Numbered from the stretch's first letter, positions 24,934 to 37,181 are shown. The stretch is DNA of 54,621 bases from Branchiostoma floridae (GCF_000003815.2 NC_049979.1:29399318-29453938), one strand, 5' to 3'. A program made the numbers and translations. The notes: a model not told the origin generated them from the letters alone.

Positions 24934-25366
24934 TAGGGCTGGGTATCGGTACAGCGTACCGGTACAAAACCGGTTTTTCTTATTGGACCGGTCCAGAAAA
25001 ACCGGACCTGAAAAAATTAGGTGGACCGGATGTTGGACCGATTCGAAGATTAACAGATTATTTTATCAGGCATTCATACGTTTGGGCGCTCGCAGGTGGA
25101 AGAAAATAACAAGAGTGAAGTAAAGTAGAGTTTATAGTAATTTCTACCAAGTTTTACAGCCAATCGTACAGGTACAGTTAGCGTTGAAGGATTTTAGAAC
25201 GCCAGTGTAAGTCTAATACTCTACCAAACAGATCTCTATGTAGTGAAATGGACCATTGGTATGAGTCATACTGAATCAGGTCCAGGTTCAGGTCCGGACC
25301 TGGACCTGATCCTTTGGACCTGAACCGGACCTGGACCTGAATTTTCTGTACCGGTACCCAGCCCTA
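24934..25366. mobile_element. hAT-like miniature element, 433 bp, 3' of TCTE1
   Basis: Exact 8-bp target duplication GTCTTTAA at 24926-24933 and 25367-25374. Inverted ends TAGGGCTGGGTATCGGTAC and the complement of TAGGGCTGGGTACCGGTAC. The interior is rich in GGACCTG/CCGGACC words. A similar GTACCTGGACC/CCGTACCCA motif recurs near 31090-31130. Non-autonomous. Confidence 0.88.
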
Positions 25367-25721
25367 GTCTTTAACAATACAGGTGAACATCCACAATTCC
25401 TGCTTAGTCATTTACTTGTAATTTGTTACTAGTGCCACTAGCTTGTTTTGTCTAAAAATAAAAGTATAACAACATAAAAAAAAAGGCAATATTGTTCACT
25501 GTTTCATTAACATAGATTAAACTAAAATGTTGCAAGTGCACGGTATTGTTTGTTTAAAGTCTTCATGATATGTCATAATTTTGTCTTCTCGAATGTAATG
25601 TAGTATTTTGGGGATTCTAACTTGGTCGTCTATAATTTCACATTAAAGTGTTGAGATTACAGGTTTGGTGTTCAGTTGTCCATGTTGGTTATTGAAATAG
25701 ATGAGTCTCAATATCAACTTA

Positions 25722-26217
25722 GGCCACAGCAAGTAAATTTTACGGATGACATCCTATGCAGGGTGCAAAATTAATAAGATGGCGCCAAAAAACCCAAGAT
25801 GGGTAAAAAAACAAGATGGCTAAATTTTTTAAATAGACACCATACAATGTAAACGTCGTAACAAGATTTGAAGGGACAAAACGGGGAATCACAACTAACA
25901 AGGCATTCATTCCTGCAGTGAACTAGTGTAATGAAAGTGATACTAGAGTGGTACACTGGTATCATTTGCCAAGCTGGCAACTACATTCATTGCTTCATAT
26001 TGGTGGCACTTTTACAACTCTCCAACAAGTTACACTTCTGCAACTATTGAGCCATGGCTACCTCCCTAGTGTCACTTCTACAAGTATGATTATTAGGCTA
26101 CTACACAACATTTTGGTCTATCTGACCATTCCCGAAGAGGAAAGACATTTTTTTTTCTGAAATCAGGTGAAAATTATTGAGCGCTGATGTCATCCATAAA
26201 ATCTACTTGCTGTGGCC
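25722..26217. mobile_element. Harbinger-like miniature element, 496 bp
   Basis: TTA flanks both sides (25719-25721 and 26218-26220). Inverted ends of ~33 bp start GGCCACAGCAAGTA and continue to GGATGACATC. TTA/TAA duplications and GGCC-type ends fit PIF/Harbinger. A third end of this family, after TAA, lies at 39107. Confidence 0.75.
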
Positions 26218-26837
26218 TTAATGATAGACTTGTACAACACTTCTTTCCTCCCTTATATCTTGTGTGATGATTTTATCACTTCTTGAGGTTCTAGATTCAA
26301 ATCTGCTGACATGCCATTGCTGTTGTGCCCTTGTCACTTTACACAACTTATTATGAAATTTGAAAAAAAAAAATTGATGCTCGGCTAAAAGGATACACAA
26401 AGCAATGAAGAGCAAAAGGAAAAGTGACAACCAAGCAGTTCTGGCATATTGAATTGATTACTCCAACGCAGACTATTATATTTCTTACCACTATCTATCA
26501 CTGCACATGTCAATTTCAACAAAACTCAAATGCACATTTATTTACCATTTTACTGCTAAAGCAGACAAGTCCTAGTTTTACTGATATGATTTAATGATAA
26601 ATAATAATTGAGAACAAAGATGTATAATAATTGCCATCAATATAGATCTATTTTCTGACCAATAGCATAGCTTAAATCTGAAAAGTCTCCATAAGAATAA
26701 AAATACAAACTACTGCCGTTGACTACTTAACTTGAGCAGCTATAGCAGCAAAAACCAGAGACCTATTATGCTACATGAAGCAAAAGTACAAATATTTTTT
26801 ATCTCAAAAATAGAATTCCATATCATAAGACTGCAGA

Positions 26838-29800
26838 CTTAAGAGCAAATGTCTGTAAGGATCAAACAATGGTGGCAAAGGTAAAAAAATAGATTTGGCT
26901 CATATTTTGCACAGTGATAGTACTTGGTCCACAACCCCTCAAAATAGCTTTCTTTTAGATCAAAACTCCTTGTTGCCATGGTAACGGGCAAACAAAGTTT
27001 TCTGGCCATTTTTCCCAATTTTCGCATCTCAAAAACACAGAAATCAGCATATTTTACGGCACTGTCTCGGCAACACCTTTAAACCTATCATCAAAACAAA
27101 ACATGATCTGAATAGACCAACATTTTGGCTTTTTAAAAATTGTTGTGAAATTTCCAAAGTCGTACATTTTCGTTCTTGGGCAGCCTGAAAACAGTGCAAT
27201 GTTTCAAGCTTCAAAAAATTTGATTTTTGGCCCAACTTTGTAACGCTATAAGTGCCAAGCTGGTAATTTTTTTGGCTTGAAATTTGTACCATATATAGAT
27301 CCTTAGAATATCTATTAAATGCATTGTTGCAAAGTTTGGAGTCTTGTTTGGTTGTCACGTGACTGTCCCCTAAAGTAGGCCACTTTTTGTGTTTGGCGAA
27401 AATTGTGAACTTTAGCCATGTTTAAAGTACGCTACTTGAAGAAGTAAAATATATTTCTGAATCAACTTCTTATCAAATGTGGATCTACGTATTGCCTATC
27501 AAATAAATGCTTGTAGAGTTTCGGGTTACGACGTTCAGTCACGTGGTTGTCCCTCAAAGTAGGCCATTTTTTTGCATTTGACGAAAATTGTGAATTTTAG
27601 CCATGTTCAACGCACGCTACGTGACGAAGTAAACACGGATTCTTATTCAATTCTGATCAAATGTACATCTATGTATTGTCTATCAAATAAATGCTTGTAG
27701 AGTTTCGGGTTACGACGTTCAGTCACGTGGTTGTCCCTGAAAGTAGGCCATTTTTTTGCATTTGACGAAAATTGTGAATTTTAGCCATGTTCAACGCACG
27801 CTACGTGACGAAGTAAACAAGGATTCTTATTCAACTTCTGATCAAATGTACATCTATGTATTGTCTATCATATAAATGCTTGTAGAGTTTCGGATCATAA
27901 CGTAAAGTCACGTGGTTGTCCCTGAAAGTAGGCCATTTTTTTGCATTTGACAAAAATTGTAACCTTTAGCCATGTTCAACGTACGCTAGATTGCGAAGCA
28001 AAATAAAGTTCTGATTCAACTTCCTGCCAAAGGTAAATCTATGTATTGCCTGTCACACTTGTAGAAAATTAGATCATGAAGTAAAGTCACGCGGTTGTCC
28101 TTGAAAGTAGGCCACTTTTTTCATTGGACGAAAATTGTGAATTTTCAAAGTACGCTACGTGTACCCTGGTATCCAGCCGTATTATAGTTCCCGAGTCTCT
28201 TTTGTCCTCTTCGCAGATACATATTTCACTCGTTCTCATTGAATTGTAAATAATGGCCTTATTGACTACATCATTTAGGTATAAGAGGATGTCCCTAGGG
28301 ACACTTAAAAAGTAGGCAGCTTTTTTACACCAGGTCAAATAGAAAGCTTAGAAAGCTTCGAACAATGCTAACGTTCGTTACAGTCATTTCTGTACAACAT
28401 TGGATACAAATGGCAGTCAACAACCCTTCCTTGTTTCTTTAGAAAGCCAGAAAAACTGTGCAGCGTCACAAAAACGGTCATTTCTTGTCTTATACGTGGA
28501 TAATATAACAGTGGCAACTGGCAACCATCAAACTGGTGGTGGTAACGTTTGTTACCGAATTTGGCTACTACTTGAATTTTTCGTTTGTTATCAGGCGACA
28601 ACCATTTTTTACGGGGGTGAAATTCCACCCGTGGCTAAGATAATCTTCCAAGCCATCAACCAAAATGAATCTTTTGGAAAACATTCCAGGGATTGTGGAA
28701 AAATGAAGGAACCTGTGATTTTGTCTAAAATTTGCTGCAAATCAAGTCGCAAAAGCAGGCGACAGCATTTTTACATTTAAATGAGAACGAGACATTTGCG
28801 AAGAGGACAGAAGAGACTCGCGATCGGGAGCTATAATATAGCTGGATACCAGGCTACACTACGTGACGAAATTAAGAAGAATTCTGATTAAACTTCTGGT
28901 CAAATGTACATCTTTGTATTCTTAATTTTCTTTCTTCGAATAAATGCTTGTCGAGTTTCAGGTCATGACAATTAGTCACATGGTTGTCCCTGAAGCCAGG
29001 TCACCTTATGTGCTCGACAAAAATTGTGAATTTTAGCGCATTATAGAACATAGCTGAATTTAAAACGACATCTTAGTTGTTAAATTACACGTTTCCCCCA
29101 CTGTAGTACCAATATGATATGCATTGGACATTGACAATGTTAAAAGAAAGAAACTGTTCAAGAGGCATCTTCTCTAAAGTAACAGAACCTCCTAACAGCA
29201 TTTAGCTAACTATCTGCCCTACTTTAGGGAGCAACTGCACCGCAAAGAAAGACGACCCCAAGCCTTACTAACACTCATTCAACAATGTTAAGGGCTACAC
29301 ATAATCAGAGTCAGTGCCAGTGAAGTATTTCAGTTCCCCAATTCGACAGATTTAACTACAGCCCTATATGGTGATTTCTGGCCAAAAGCAAAATTTGACC
29401 TACTTTCAGGGACAACCACGTGACTAAAAGTCATGATCTGCAACTCTGCAAGCATTCATCTGATAGACAATACCTAGATGTACATTTGACTTGAAGTTGA
29501 ATAAGAATTCTTGTTCACTTTGATACCCAGCGTACTTTGATCAAAGCTAGAATTCACAATTTTCGTCAAATGCAAAAAAATGGCCTACTTTGAGGGACAA
29601 CCACGTGACTAAACGTCAAGACCCGAAAATCTACAAGCATTCATTTGATAGACAATACGTAGATGTACATTTGATCAGAAGTTGAATAAGAATCCTTGTT
29701 TACTTCGTCACGTAGCGTGCGTTGAACATGGCTAAAGTTCACAATTTTCGCCAAACACAAAAAGTGGCCTACTTTAGGGGACAGTCACTTGACAACCAAA

Positions 29801-30309
29801 CAAGACTCCAAACTTTCAACAATGCATTTGATAGATATTCTTAAGATCTATATATGGTACAAATTTCAAACCAAAAAAATTACCAGCTTGGCACTTATAG
29901 CGTTACAAAGTTGGGCCAAAAATCAAATTTTTTTGAAGCTTGAAACATTGCACTGTTTTCAGGCTGCCCAAGAACGAAAATGTACGACTTTGGAAATTTC
30001 ACAACAATTTTTAAATAGCCAAAATGTTGGTTTATTCAGATCTTGTTTTGTTTTGATGATAGGTTTAAAGGTGTTGCCGAGACAGTGCCGTAAAATATGC
30101 TGATTTCTGTGTTTTTGAGATGCGAAAATTGGGAAAAATGGCCAGAAAACTTTGTTTGCCCGTTACCATGGCAACAAGGAGTTTTGATCTAAAAGAAAGC
30201 TATTTTGAGGGGTTGTGGACCAAGTACTATCACTGTGCAAAATATGAGCCAAATCTATTTTTTTACCTTTGCCACCATTGTTTGATCCTTACAGACATTT
30301 GCTCTTAAG
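26838..30309. mobile_element. 3.47-kb fold-back element with repeat-bearing arms
   Basis: CTTAAGAGCAAATGTCTG at the left is mirrored at the right (ending 30309). The outer ~520 bp of both arms are almost identical (26838-27360 versus 29785-30309), so mirrored frames of ~60 and ~104 codons are repeat shadows. Inward, a ~183-bp module with CACGTGGTTGTCCCTGAAAG recurs six times in one orientation (27.35-28.98 kb) and three times in the other (29.4-29.77 kb). Flanking ACTGCAGA and ACTATAGA may be a degraded 8-bp target duplication; TTAA inside both ends is an alternative. No transposase seen. Confidence 0.82.
28160..28858. mobile_element. Nested inverted-repeat element, 699 bp, inside the fold-back element
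   Basis: About 80-bp inverted ends begin TGTACCCTGGTATCCAGC / TGTAGCCTGGTATCCAGC and run to GTTCTCATT. CTACG is duplicated at 28155-28159 and 28859-28863. It interrupts one ~183-bp module, so it inserted after the array formed. A 126-codon frame inside (28400-28780) is not recognised. Confidence 0.72.
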
Positions 30310-32351
30310 ACTATAGACTTAAGTAGCATGATAATGTTATTCTCACAGTACATTTCACCTCAATAAAAATCAAATTCAGTACATCAAAACAGACATTCCC
30401 CAAACCAGGAAGATAACAAAATAACTAAAGCCATTCTTGGGGTATTAACTAAAGTGGGAAAAGGGAATAGCCATCTACGTTGTATTATATTATCCGAAAA
30501 CGTTTCACATCAAACGTGCGGGAGCCAGGTCGCCAAATAAATTTAAAGGTGAATACCTGCCAGACACCATACGCCATGACACAGGTCGGGTTCAGGGAAT
30601 GTCGTTTGAATGTGTTCCAGGCTTTTAGCTAGGATTTTATAATAGGGAGTCCAAACTTATTGGTGAGTCGTGATAATTGACTATTGTAGGGGGGTCTGGG
30701 GGCATCCACCTTCCATGTTGCAGAGTTTTTGATGGTTTTAAGTTAAAACAGTGCATTCTTAGGTATCCCAAGAGGCAAAAATACTGTTACAGATGTCACA
30801 GTAGAAGACTGTGACCACAGATGACCTGATAGCATCCCTGGTCAATCAGAATTTCATGCTTTTCAGACAATTTTCATCATTTTATGGACATGCTACTTTG
30901 TGAGTATTAAAAATCCTTCCTCTGATGACAGAAAAGGCTTAGTGTGGTTCACATTTGTCTATTGCAATCAAGTTTACTCAAGTCAGTGGCACACATATGC
31001 AACCATCCCTTTTGAAGAAAACCACAATATCAAAATTGATATCAAAATTGCAAAAATATACAAGATTTCTTCAGTAATCCTCGTCCCCTGCACCGTACCT
31101 GGACCCAAATTTTCCGTACCCAATCCTAGTTCCTAGCGTCCTCATGTAGACTCTTGGCAAATTCATGTCACCTTGTAGTTTAGGCCACACCAATTTAATT
31201 CCTTGGTTCACGGATTTTTTCATAAAAAATATGGAGCGAGAGGGCGAAATAAAAATAAAAATAAAAATTGTAAAATGGTTGGGGTAAAGGTAACGGCTAA
31301 TCCAAAACATAAAGAAAAAAAGTTTTCAGCTTGAAAAAAATACAAAAACACTATTTTTGTACAGTAACAGCACCTGTACCCACACTTTAAGGAGCTTATA
31401 ATATAAAGGCCAACTTGCTACACCAGAAAGTTGGTAAATGGTTTCATTAATGGTGAAAATTTGCTGAGTGGTAATTTTTATTTTTATTTTTTTTTCTCCA
31501 AAAAATAGGAGCGAGCGAATCTGTGAACCAAGAAATTAAATCGGTGTGGCCTTAAGTACAGCATTTCAAGATTACATTCAACCTTGATAATATCATTCAA
31601 TGAATAGATATATGACATACAAAAAAATTCGATGTTATTGAACATCGAACCTTAAAAGTCATGCTTTCAGTTCTTGATTCCTACCTCCAGACTATCAAAT
31701 TCAATTTCTGTACCTTGCAATGGCATTCAAGTGAACACAGTAAATGGTTTGGAATGAGCCACAGTGGCTCATGAAAAAAATTTTGAAAAGCAATTTTACT
31801 ATGCAATTTCAAGACATTAAAATCTTGGTACAAGCCCTTTTACATCTTAGGGTAGGATATGGCTTTCAATTTGATATGTCTGTACCAAGAAATGGTTTCT
31901 CACATGAAAATAAAGGATTTTAAAGCTGCAGAGACATGGTTGCAAAGTTCAGTCCTGAGATATTACATTTGATATTTCATTTGGACATGTTGATTCGATT
32001 CTATGGATGACATCCGTGCGCACATCAAAAATCTATAGTTCAACATCCAAACTCTGTGCGTTTAGTCATTTGACCAACCTTCCTGACCACTTAGATTTCA
32101 TTTTGAAACCAACTTTTTCTTTTGCCAAACTTTTTTTCTGCATGTCCCCGTCAGTTTTGGGGGTTCCCAGAGGATGGCATCCACATAATCAAATCAACAT
32201 GAACTTATGGGGCAGACAGTCAGTAGCCAACGCTAATTCTTATCACTCATTTTTCTAAGTACATATAAGTTAGTCATTACTTTAGGTGCCTCATACTCTT
32301 TGGTTTAAAAAACTTAGCCACTGATATCTCGATTTTTTTTTAAATGTCCAC
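30310..32351. other. Intergenic stretch between fold-back element and PGAP4
   Basis: Apart from the miniature element at 31183-31551 and a fragment near 31990-32030 resembling the GGATGACATC end family, I see no gene. The stretch is AT-rich and has only short frames. A 23-bp GAGCCAC/GTGGCTC palindrome lies at about 31757. Confidence 0.6.
31183..31551. mobile_element. Harbinger-like miniature element, 369 bp
   Basis: TTA at 31180-31182 and 31552-31554. Inverted ends start GGCCACACCAATTTAATT / GGCCACACCGATTTAATT and continue through CTTGGTTCAC. Related in its first bases to the element at 25722, but otherwise a different family. Confidence 0.75.
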
Positions 32352-33560
32352 CTAGAAGTCCACTGGGTTCTTGATCCCTGCATGCAGGGTGGAAACAATA
32401 CCGATGTGGTGAAACAGGTTCGGTTCCACCAGATATTGTTTCAACCCTGAGCTGTGCACATATTTATCCAACGCCAGGTCTATAGGTAGGACGCTACTAC
32501 AGGTCTGTCCCTTTAAGTACTCTACAATGGCAGCGGCCTGGTCAGAGTTGTATAAGACGGCAGGTATACAGCAGTCGGGCGCATCAACGATAGCGTACGT
32601 GTGTACGGACATCCGACGCAGCTCGATCAGGTACTGTCTCCCGACGGCAAGGCACAACAGCACGGCGTAGAAAAAGCCCAGCACGAAAACCGTAGTTCTC
32701 TTTTTCGCATCACGTTCTGTGGTGAATCCGAAGGTGGAGACAACAAAAATGGTGCCTCCTATGAGACCGCTGCAGATTAGCTCTAAGAACAGTCGTTGTT
32801 CGTTACCGTACCCCTGCCATCTCTCGGGGTAGTACAGTTTCCAGAAGGCCCACTTCTCTGGGTTGCTCCGTAGGTTCCCGCGAATGACCTTCCCCTCGAT
32901 GTTATACTTCAGCAAGTGTCGGAAAACCGTGAAGAACTCGGTTCTCGGCACTGCGTCGTCCTGTACCATCAACACGTAGCTCGGATTCAACTCCAAACTA
33001 CGCTCCATACAGAAGACGTAATCCTGCTTCTCTTTCTCAAACTTCTGAATGTGAACATTCGTTGGCACCGGTTCCGAACTGTTCTTACTTATCACTGGCA
33101 CATACTTGGATAAGTACATGGCTTCCCTGTGGCTTTCTGGGGGAGTGTCGACATTGCAAACTTGAAAGACGACGTTTTCCTGACGCATTAGCAGCTCTGC
33201 AAACCTGGCCACAACCTGGGTCAAATACTGCGGACCAGGTTTGGACTTCACCCCCGACCTCCTAGCGATCGTGACCACGGTTATGACAAGTTCGGGTTTG
33301 GATTTTCTTTCCAGTCTTTGCCGAAGCAGCCTGAACGTCCTGCTGTGTGGCCCATTCTGATTCAGGAAAAATTGTGCGTCCGCCACCCTGTCCTGGTTCT
33401 CAGCCTCAACTCTTCGAGCTCCCTCCTCTCTCCTCACTGACCTGGTGTAGTACTTGGAGTAGGGAAGCTCATTGCATAGGATTGGGAGAAGGACCAGAAA
33501 AGTTAAGGCATAGATGGCATAGAACCTCCTGTAAGTTCTAACAGTCGAAGGGCACAGCAT
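32352..33560 (-). CDS. PGAP4: PGAP4 / TMEM246, GPI-glycan GalNAc transferase, single exon
   Basis: PGAP4 is a Golgi enzyme that adds a GalNAc side chain to GPI anchors. This intact 402-codon frame matches the human protein (403 residues) throughout. An N-terminal signal anchor lies at 14-30. The split glycosyltransferase domain includes LVITVVTI (91-98), LSKYVPV (150-156), FEKEKQDYVFC (174-184), and MVQDDAVP (198-205). A two-helix membrane hairpin inserted in the domain lies at about 258-278 and 290-308. The C-terminal VEPNLFHHIG (378-387) is also conserved. At the DXD-like site the human triad, as I recall it, is EDD; here it is QDD. The gene is also compact in vertebrates, so the single exon is not unusual. 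The next gene (PON) is divergent and 3.6 kb away. Confidence 0.95.
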   Translation of the reverse strand: MLCPSTVRTYRRFYAIYALTFLVLLPILCNELPYSKYYTRSVRREEGARRVEAENQDRVADAQFFLNQNGPHSRTFRLLRQRLERKSKPELVITVVTIARRSGVKSKPGPQYLTQVVARFAELLMRQENVVFQVCNVDTPPESHREAMYLSKYVPVISKNSSEPVPTNVHIQKFEKEKQDYVFCMERSLELNPSYVLMVQDDAVPRTEFFTVFRHLLKYNIEGKVIRGNLRSNPEKWAFWKLYYPERWQGYGNEQRLFLELICSGLIGGTIFVVSTFGFTTERDAKKRTTVFVLGFFYAVLLCLAVGRQYLIELRRMSVHTYAIVDAPDCCIPAVLYNSDQAAAIVEYLKGQTCSSVLPIDLALDKYVHSSGLKQYLVEPNLFHHIGIVSTLHAGIKNPVDF

Positions 33561-34704
33561 TGTGCTTCAACCAGTTAATAATGGATGTCATTAAGTAACT
33601 CATTTGTTAGTGTTGAACCAACCATCTATCTGTTCGTTAAGGACGTATTAGTCATTGCCGATCCGGAGAAAACCAAAGTGTATTTTCAAACATGTTCTTG
33701 GTCTTGTTAGTCTTGAACACCTTGAGATTGGTTAACAGTTCTTTTTGTCCGAAATGTGAGAGGAACATACACGGTTGTTATAAGGTTACACTGTGAGTGA
33801 AGAGAGAAGAGTCAGGCAGCTGAGCTGACACAACAGTGCCTGTGTGATGACTGACAACACTCCCTGTTCTTCGTCAGTCCCTGTCTGTAGAAAACATTGA
33901 CAACTGTCAGTTAGTCAACACAGACAAGGATCCACATAGACTGTACAAAAAAAAAAAAAAACAGCAACAAAATTACAAAACAAAATACACAGAAAACAAG
34001 ACATATTTTGTTCATTGTACATATTATAAGACATAAGATGACCCTGTTCCTGTCTATGTCTTCTGTGTTTGATTCCATCCTAATAAAAATTGTCATGTGG
34101 TGCCATTATTCTTGAGTTCCGCACAGCTTTGTATTATATGGACTAGTGTTTTTGTTTGATAAAATTTGTTTGTTTGTTTGAACTTTTGTTTATTCATGAA
34201 AGCTCAAATCGGCCTGCAGACAGCTTTTCTTAATTTGTTTATTAATATTATTCACCATTCCCAGTACGCATACACAACAACAGGTGTTGCGAGTAATATG
34301 TCAAAGGTAAAGGCCCCTGAGACATAAACAACTAGAGTTCGGGGACCTCATACCTCCATGAAATATTTATTGCTTTTTTGTGGATGGTATGTATGTTTAT
34401 AGTCGGTTGTATTTGAGAGTAATGGTTATAAATGTTATGGGAAAGTAGTGGTGTATTTATTTAATGACACAGAGGATGTCCATCTGATTAGTAATTATCA
34501 AAATGTGACACTTAATTGTGTAATGTGCGTTTAAGAGGTTGATGGCATATGGTAGCGTGGTGTTCCTTAAGCTTGATGTTTGGCATTTAAACTGTCTAAG
34601 GTTGTCAGCGTTATTGAGGTTCGACTATGTGTCTCAGAGCGGTGTGGTGGGAGGAAGTTGGGAAACTCAGAAAGAAGAAGGGATGTGGCCAACTTTAGTC
34701 AGAA

Positions 34705-34866
34705 TCACATCGATTCGAGCTTTCATCACAGGCCACCAACACAACAAGTATGAAACCAATCCATCCAGGTATGAAACCAATCCATCCAGCCGTTCTTGAG
34801 TAATCTTGTACACAGACAGAGACACATAACACAGAAATACAACCTCCATGACATTTCATGGAGGTA
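34705..34866 (+). repeat. Dispersed repeat, copy 1 of 2
   Basis: About 150 bp shared with 35083-35228 in the same orientation, from CGATTCGAGCTTTCATCACA through ATGACATTTCATGGAGGTAA. In this copy a 22-bp word (ATGAAACCAATCCATCCAG plus its edge) is duplicated in tandem. Confidence 0.75.
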
Positions 34867-35082
34867 ACTACTGTGCCAACTGTTACAAATATTTCAAACA
34901 GTCCTAAGCAGACATAAATAAAACTACTGGGGGTTCCCCAAACAGCTGTCACCTCACCATCTGCTTGCAGCTAAGCCCATTAACAAACACATACAGCACG
35001 ATGCCTGTACCAATATATCTCAAATATAGGGGTGATTTCTGATATTATTACATCGATTATAACGACAGATACGGCTCCCAAA

Positions 35083-35228
35083 ATCTCAATGATTCGAGCT
35101 TTCATCACACCCCACCAACACAACAAGTATGAAACCAATCCATCCAGCCGTTCTTGAGTAATCATCTACACAGACAGAGACACATAACAGAAAATATAAC
35201 CTCCATTCCATGACATTTCATGGAGGTA
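35083..35228 (+). repeat. Dispersed repeat, copy 2 of 2
   Basis: Second copy of the repeat at 34705-34866, without the internal tandem word and with an extra CATTCC before the GACATTTCATGGAGGTAA end. Confidence 0.75.
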
Positions 35229-35892
35229 AAAAACAGTGATATGCATTGTGACAATGATCTCAGGGGCCCTCACCTTTGACATTTTGCCCACAATTCCCGT
35301 TGCGGCGGATGAGTACTCAGAATGGTGAAATACTAGTAATTTACAGTAAAATAAGGACCACTTTTAATATTCATCTTAAAATGATACTTAAAAGCTTGTG
35401 AAGGCACTATTATTGTTATGCTCACATGTAAAGCTGCTGAAGAAATTTGATGCAAGAAAAAACGCTCCCCCCCCCACCTCTTTGTTTATGATAATTTCTC
35501 GCTAATTATGTTGAGTATAAACTGGCTAACGGGCACACTATTTCTATAACATTATGTACAAACCGTTAGATTTGAACAGTTTGAAATATGTTAGTAGTTT
35601 CCACCTTTGTGTTGTTGTAAGTTCTGCTGAGCCACACTCGTGTTGCCTCCTCTTTCCTTCCTGGAGGGGTTACTTCCGGTTACTGCAAAACGTCAATGTG
35701 CCGTAAAACACCCTCATCTCGTGATAAGCATCTTTCTGTCATGGTGAGCAAACCATGTTTCTGTCTTCCAAATCACGGGGGAACGTACGTTGTCCATCGG
35801 AGGGGGTGTCAGGGAGGGACAGGTGATTTTGTGGGCAATATATTTTTGCGGTATCCTTCACAAACATATATAAGCTCAATGTAAAACACTGA

Positions 35893-36594
35893 CTAGAGTC
35901 GATTCCGAGTCACCACGAGGGTTGCCATCGTCATCATTTACAAATAGTTTCAATTGTTTTCAATTATATGCCCAGGAGATTTTATACTTTTGAAATATTT
36001 CTAATGCTATTTGAACTTTCTAAATATTTTCCCTGGTCTGTAAAACCTTTGAAATATTCACGATGTGGAACAGAGTACTTCTAACAGTTTGTAAACAATG
36101 GTAACAGCATTTTGCCATTATTTACCATTTTCTACCATTTTTTGTAATATTGGGTTAGTGGGCTAGGAAGAAAGCAATTCACACACCCTTGCAAAGTATG
36201 GTTAGGTGTCATGTCAATGGCCTACCACAAAGGGCCCAACAGTGCCCATCAGTGAAATCTAAAATTATACCAGGCAGACAAAAGGGGCTAACTTTTATGG
36301 GGCAATAAATTAATTCTACCATTTGGTAAGGTTTACCATTTTTTGTAAATATTTCTAAAAGTGAAAGAATCCCGCAGATGTTTGAAAATTATTGTAAATA
36401 AAGAGATTTTTGGGTGATCTCTTTAAAAATGTTTCCAAAGTATTCAAAGGAATTCAAATCGATTCAAAATCCCATATTAATATTTTTGAAAAAATTATAA
36501 TTGTTGGGGCTTAGATATTCTTTTATTCAAAAGAATTCCAACTTATTACAATTGTTGTCTAAAAACCCTCATGGTGTCTCGGAATGGACTCTAG
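35893..36594. mobile_element. 702-bp inverted-repeat element, copy 1
   Basis: Inverted ends of ~29 bp: CTAGAGTCGATTCCGAGTCA and the complement of CTAGAGTCCATTCCGAGACA. The interior is AT-rich with repeated TTTACCATT and GAAATATT words and a conserved CAATTCACACACCCTTGCAA block. A diverged copy lies at 46405-47165. Non-coding. Confidence 0.8.
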
Positions 36595-37181
36595 TACATT
36601 CAAAAACCATCGCCGTTCTGATTCTCAATGAATTGGCAGTTCCGTTGAAATACAGTTGAACCGCACAGGAAAGACAGTACTAGTAGTATGTTACTTTTGG
36701 CCTCCTTCGGTCAATATTGACCATAGTAAAATCCTAATTGATTGTATGACAGTGTAGCTGTGCAGAAAAAAACAATATAAGTACACATTATTGTGTCTTC
36801 TATCGATTTAATAGAATGATGTATTAGACTTATGTAACTCGCCTATAGTATTATGCAACGCTTTTTATGCATTCAACCAAGGAGCTTTTTGATTCAACCG
36901 ACTTGTTACCTGCTTTACCATTTTCCAGACAGAACTTCTGAAGGGCCATAAAATGTATTTGGATGAGGGTCATGCGATTATATTAAGATCGATAATGGTA
37001 AGATCTGAAATGGTAATGGGAAAATGTTTATCGTATTTGATTTTGTTCTATCAATTACGTTCGACAGTTGACTTTTGGACCAGGCCACTTCCCCCACCAA
37101 GCCTCCCCACGATAACTATCGGACGGTCCCTTACGTAACGGGACATACATTAATTACTCTTCACGCCACGCTACTTCCACA
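36595..37181. promoter_or_regulatory. Upstream region of the paraoxonase-like gene
   Basis: No gene recognised. An 8-bp palindrome TTACGTAA at 37131-37138, 44 bp before the start codon, matches a bZIP (PAR/CREB-like) recognition word. No TATA box is evident at a sensible distance. Regulatory role is inference. Confidence 0.3.

Larger units (their letters stand above)
33561..35892. other. PGAP4 upstream region and dispersed repeats
   Basis: No gene recognised. It contains a 15-A run at about 33947, and two copies of a ~150-bp repeat at 34705-34866 and 35083-35228, both with ATGAAACCAATCCATCCAG, TTCTTGAGTAATC and a GACATTTCATGGAGGTAA end. Both copies have a CAGACAGAGACACATAACA stretch. They look like 3' ends of a dispersed retroelement. 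A C-rich tract is at 35465. Confidence 0.6.

Noticed and set aside
28400-28780. 126-codon plus-strand frame
   Set aside because: Inside a nested inverted-repeat element. No recognised motif, so not called as a gene.
26839-30308. Mirrored 62- and 104-codon frames
   Set aside because: They are the two arms of an inverted repeat. The 104-codon pair differ by frame-disrupting changes, and nothing resembles a known domain.
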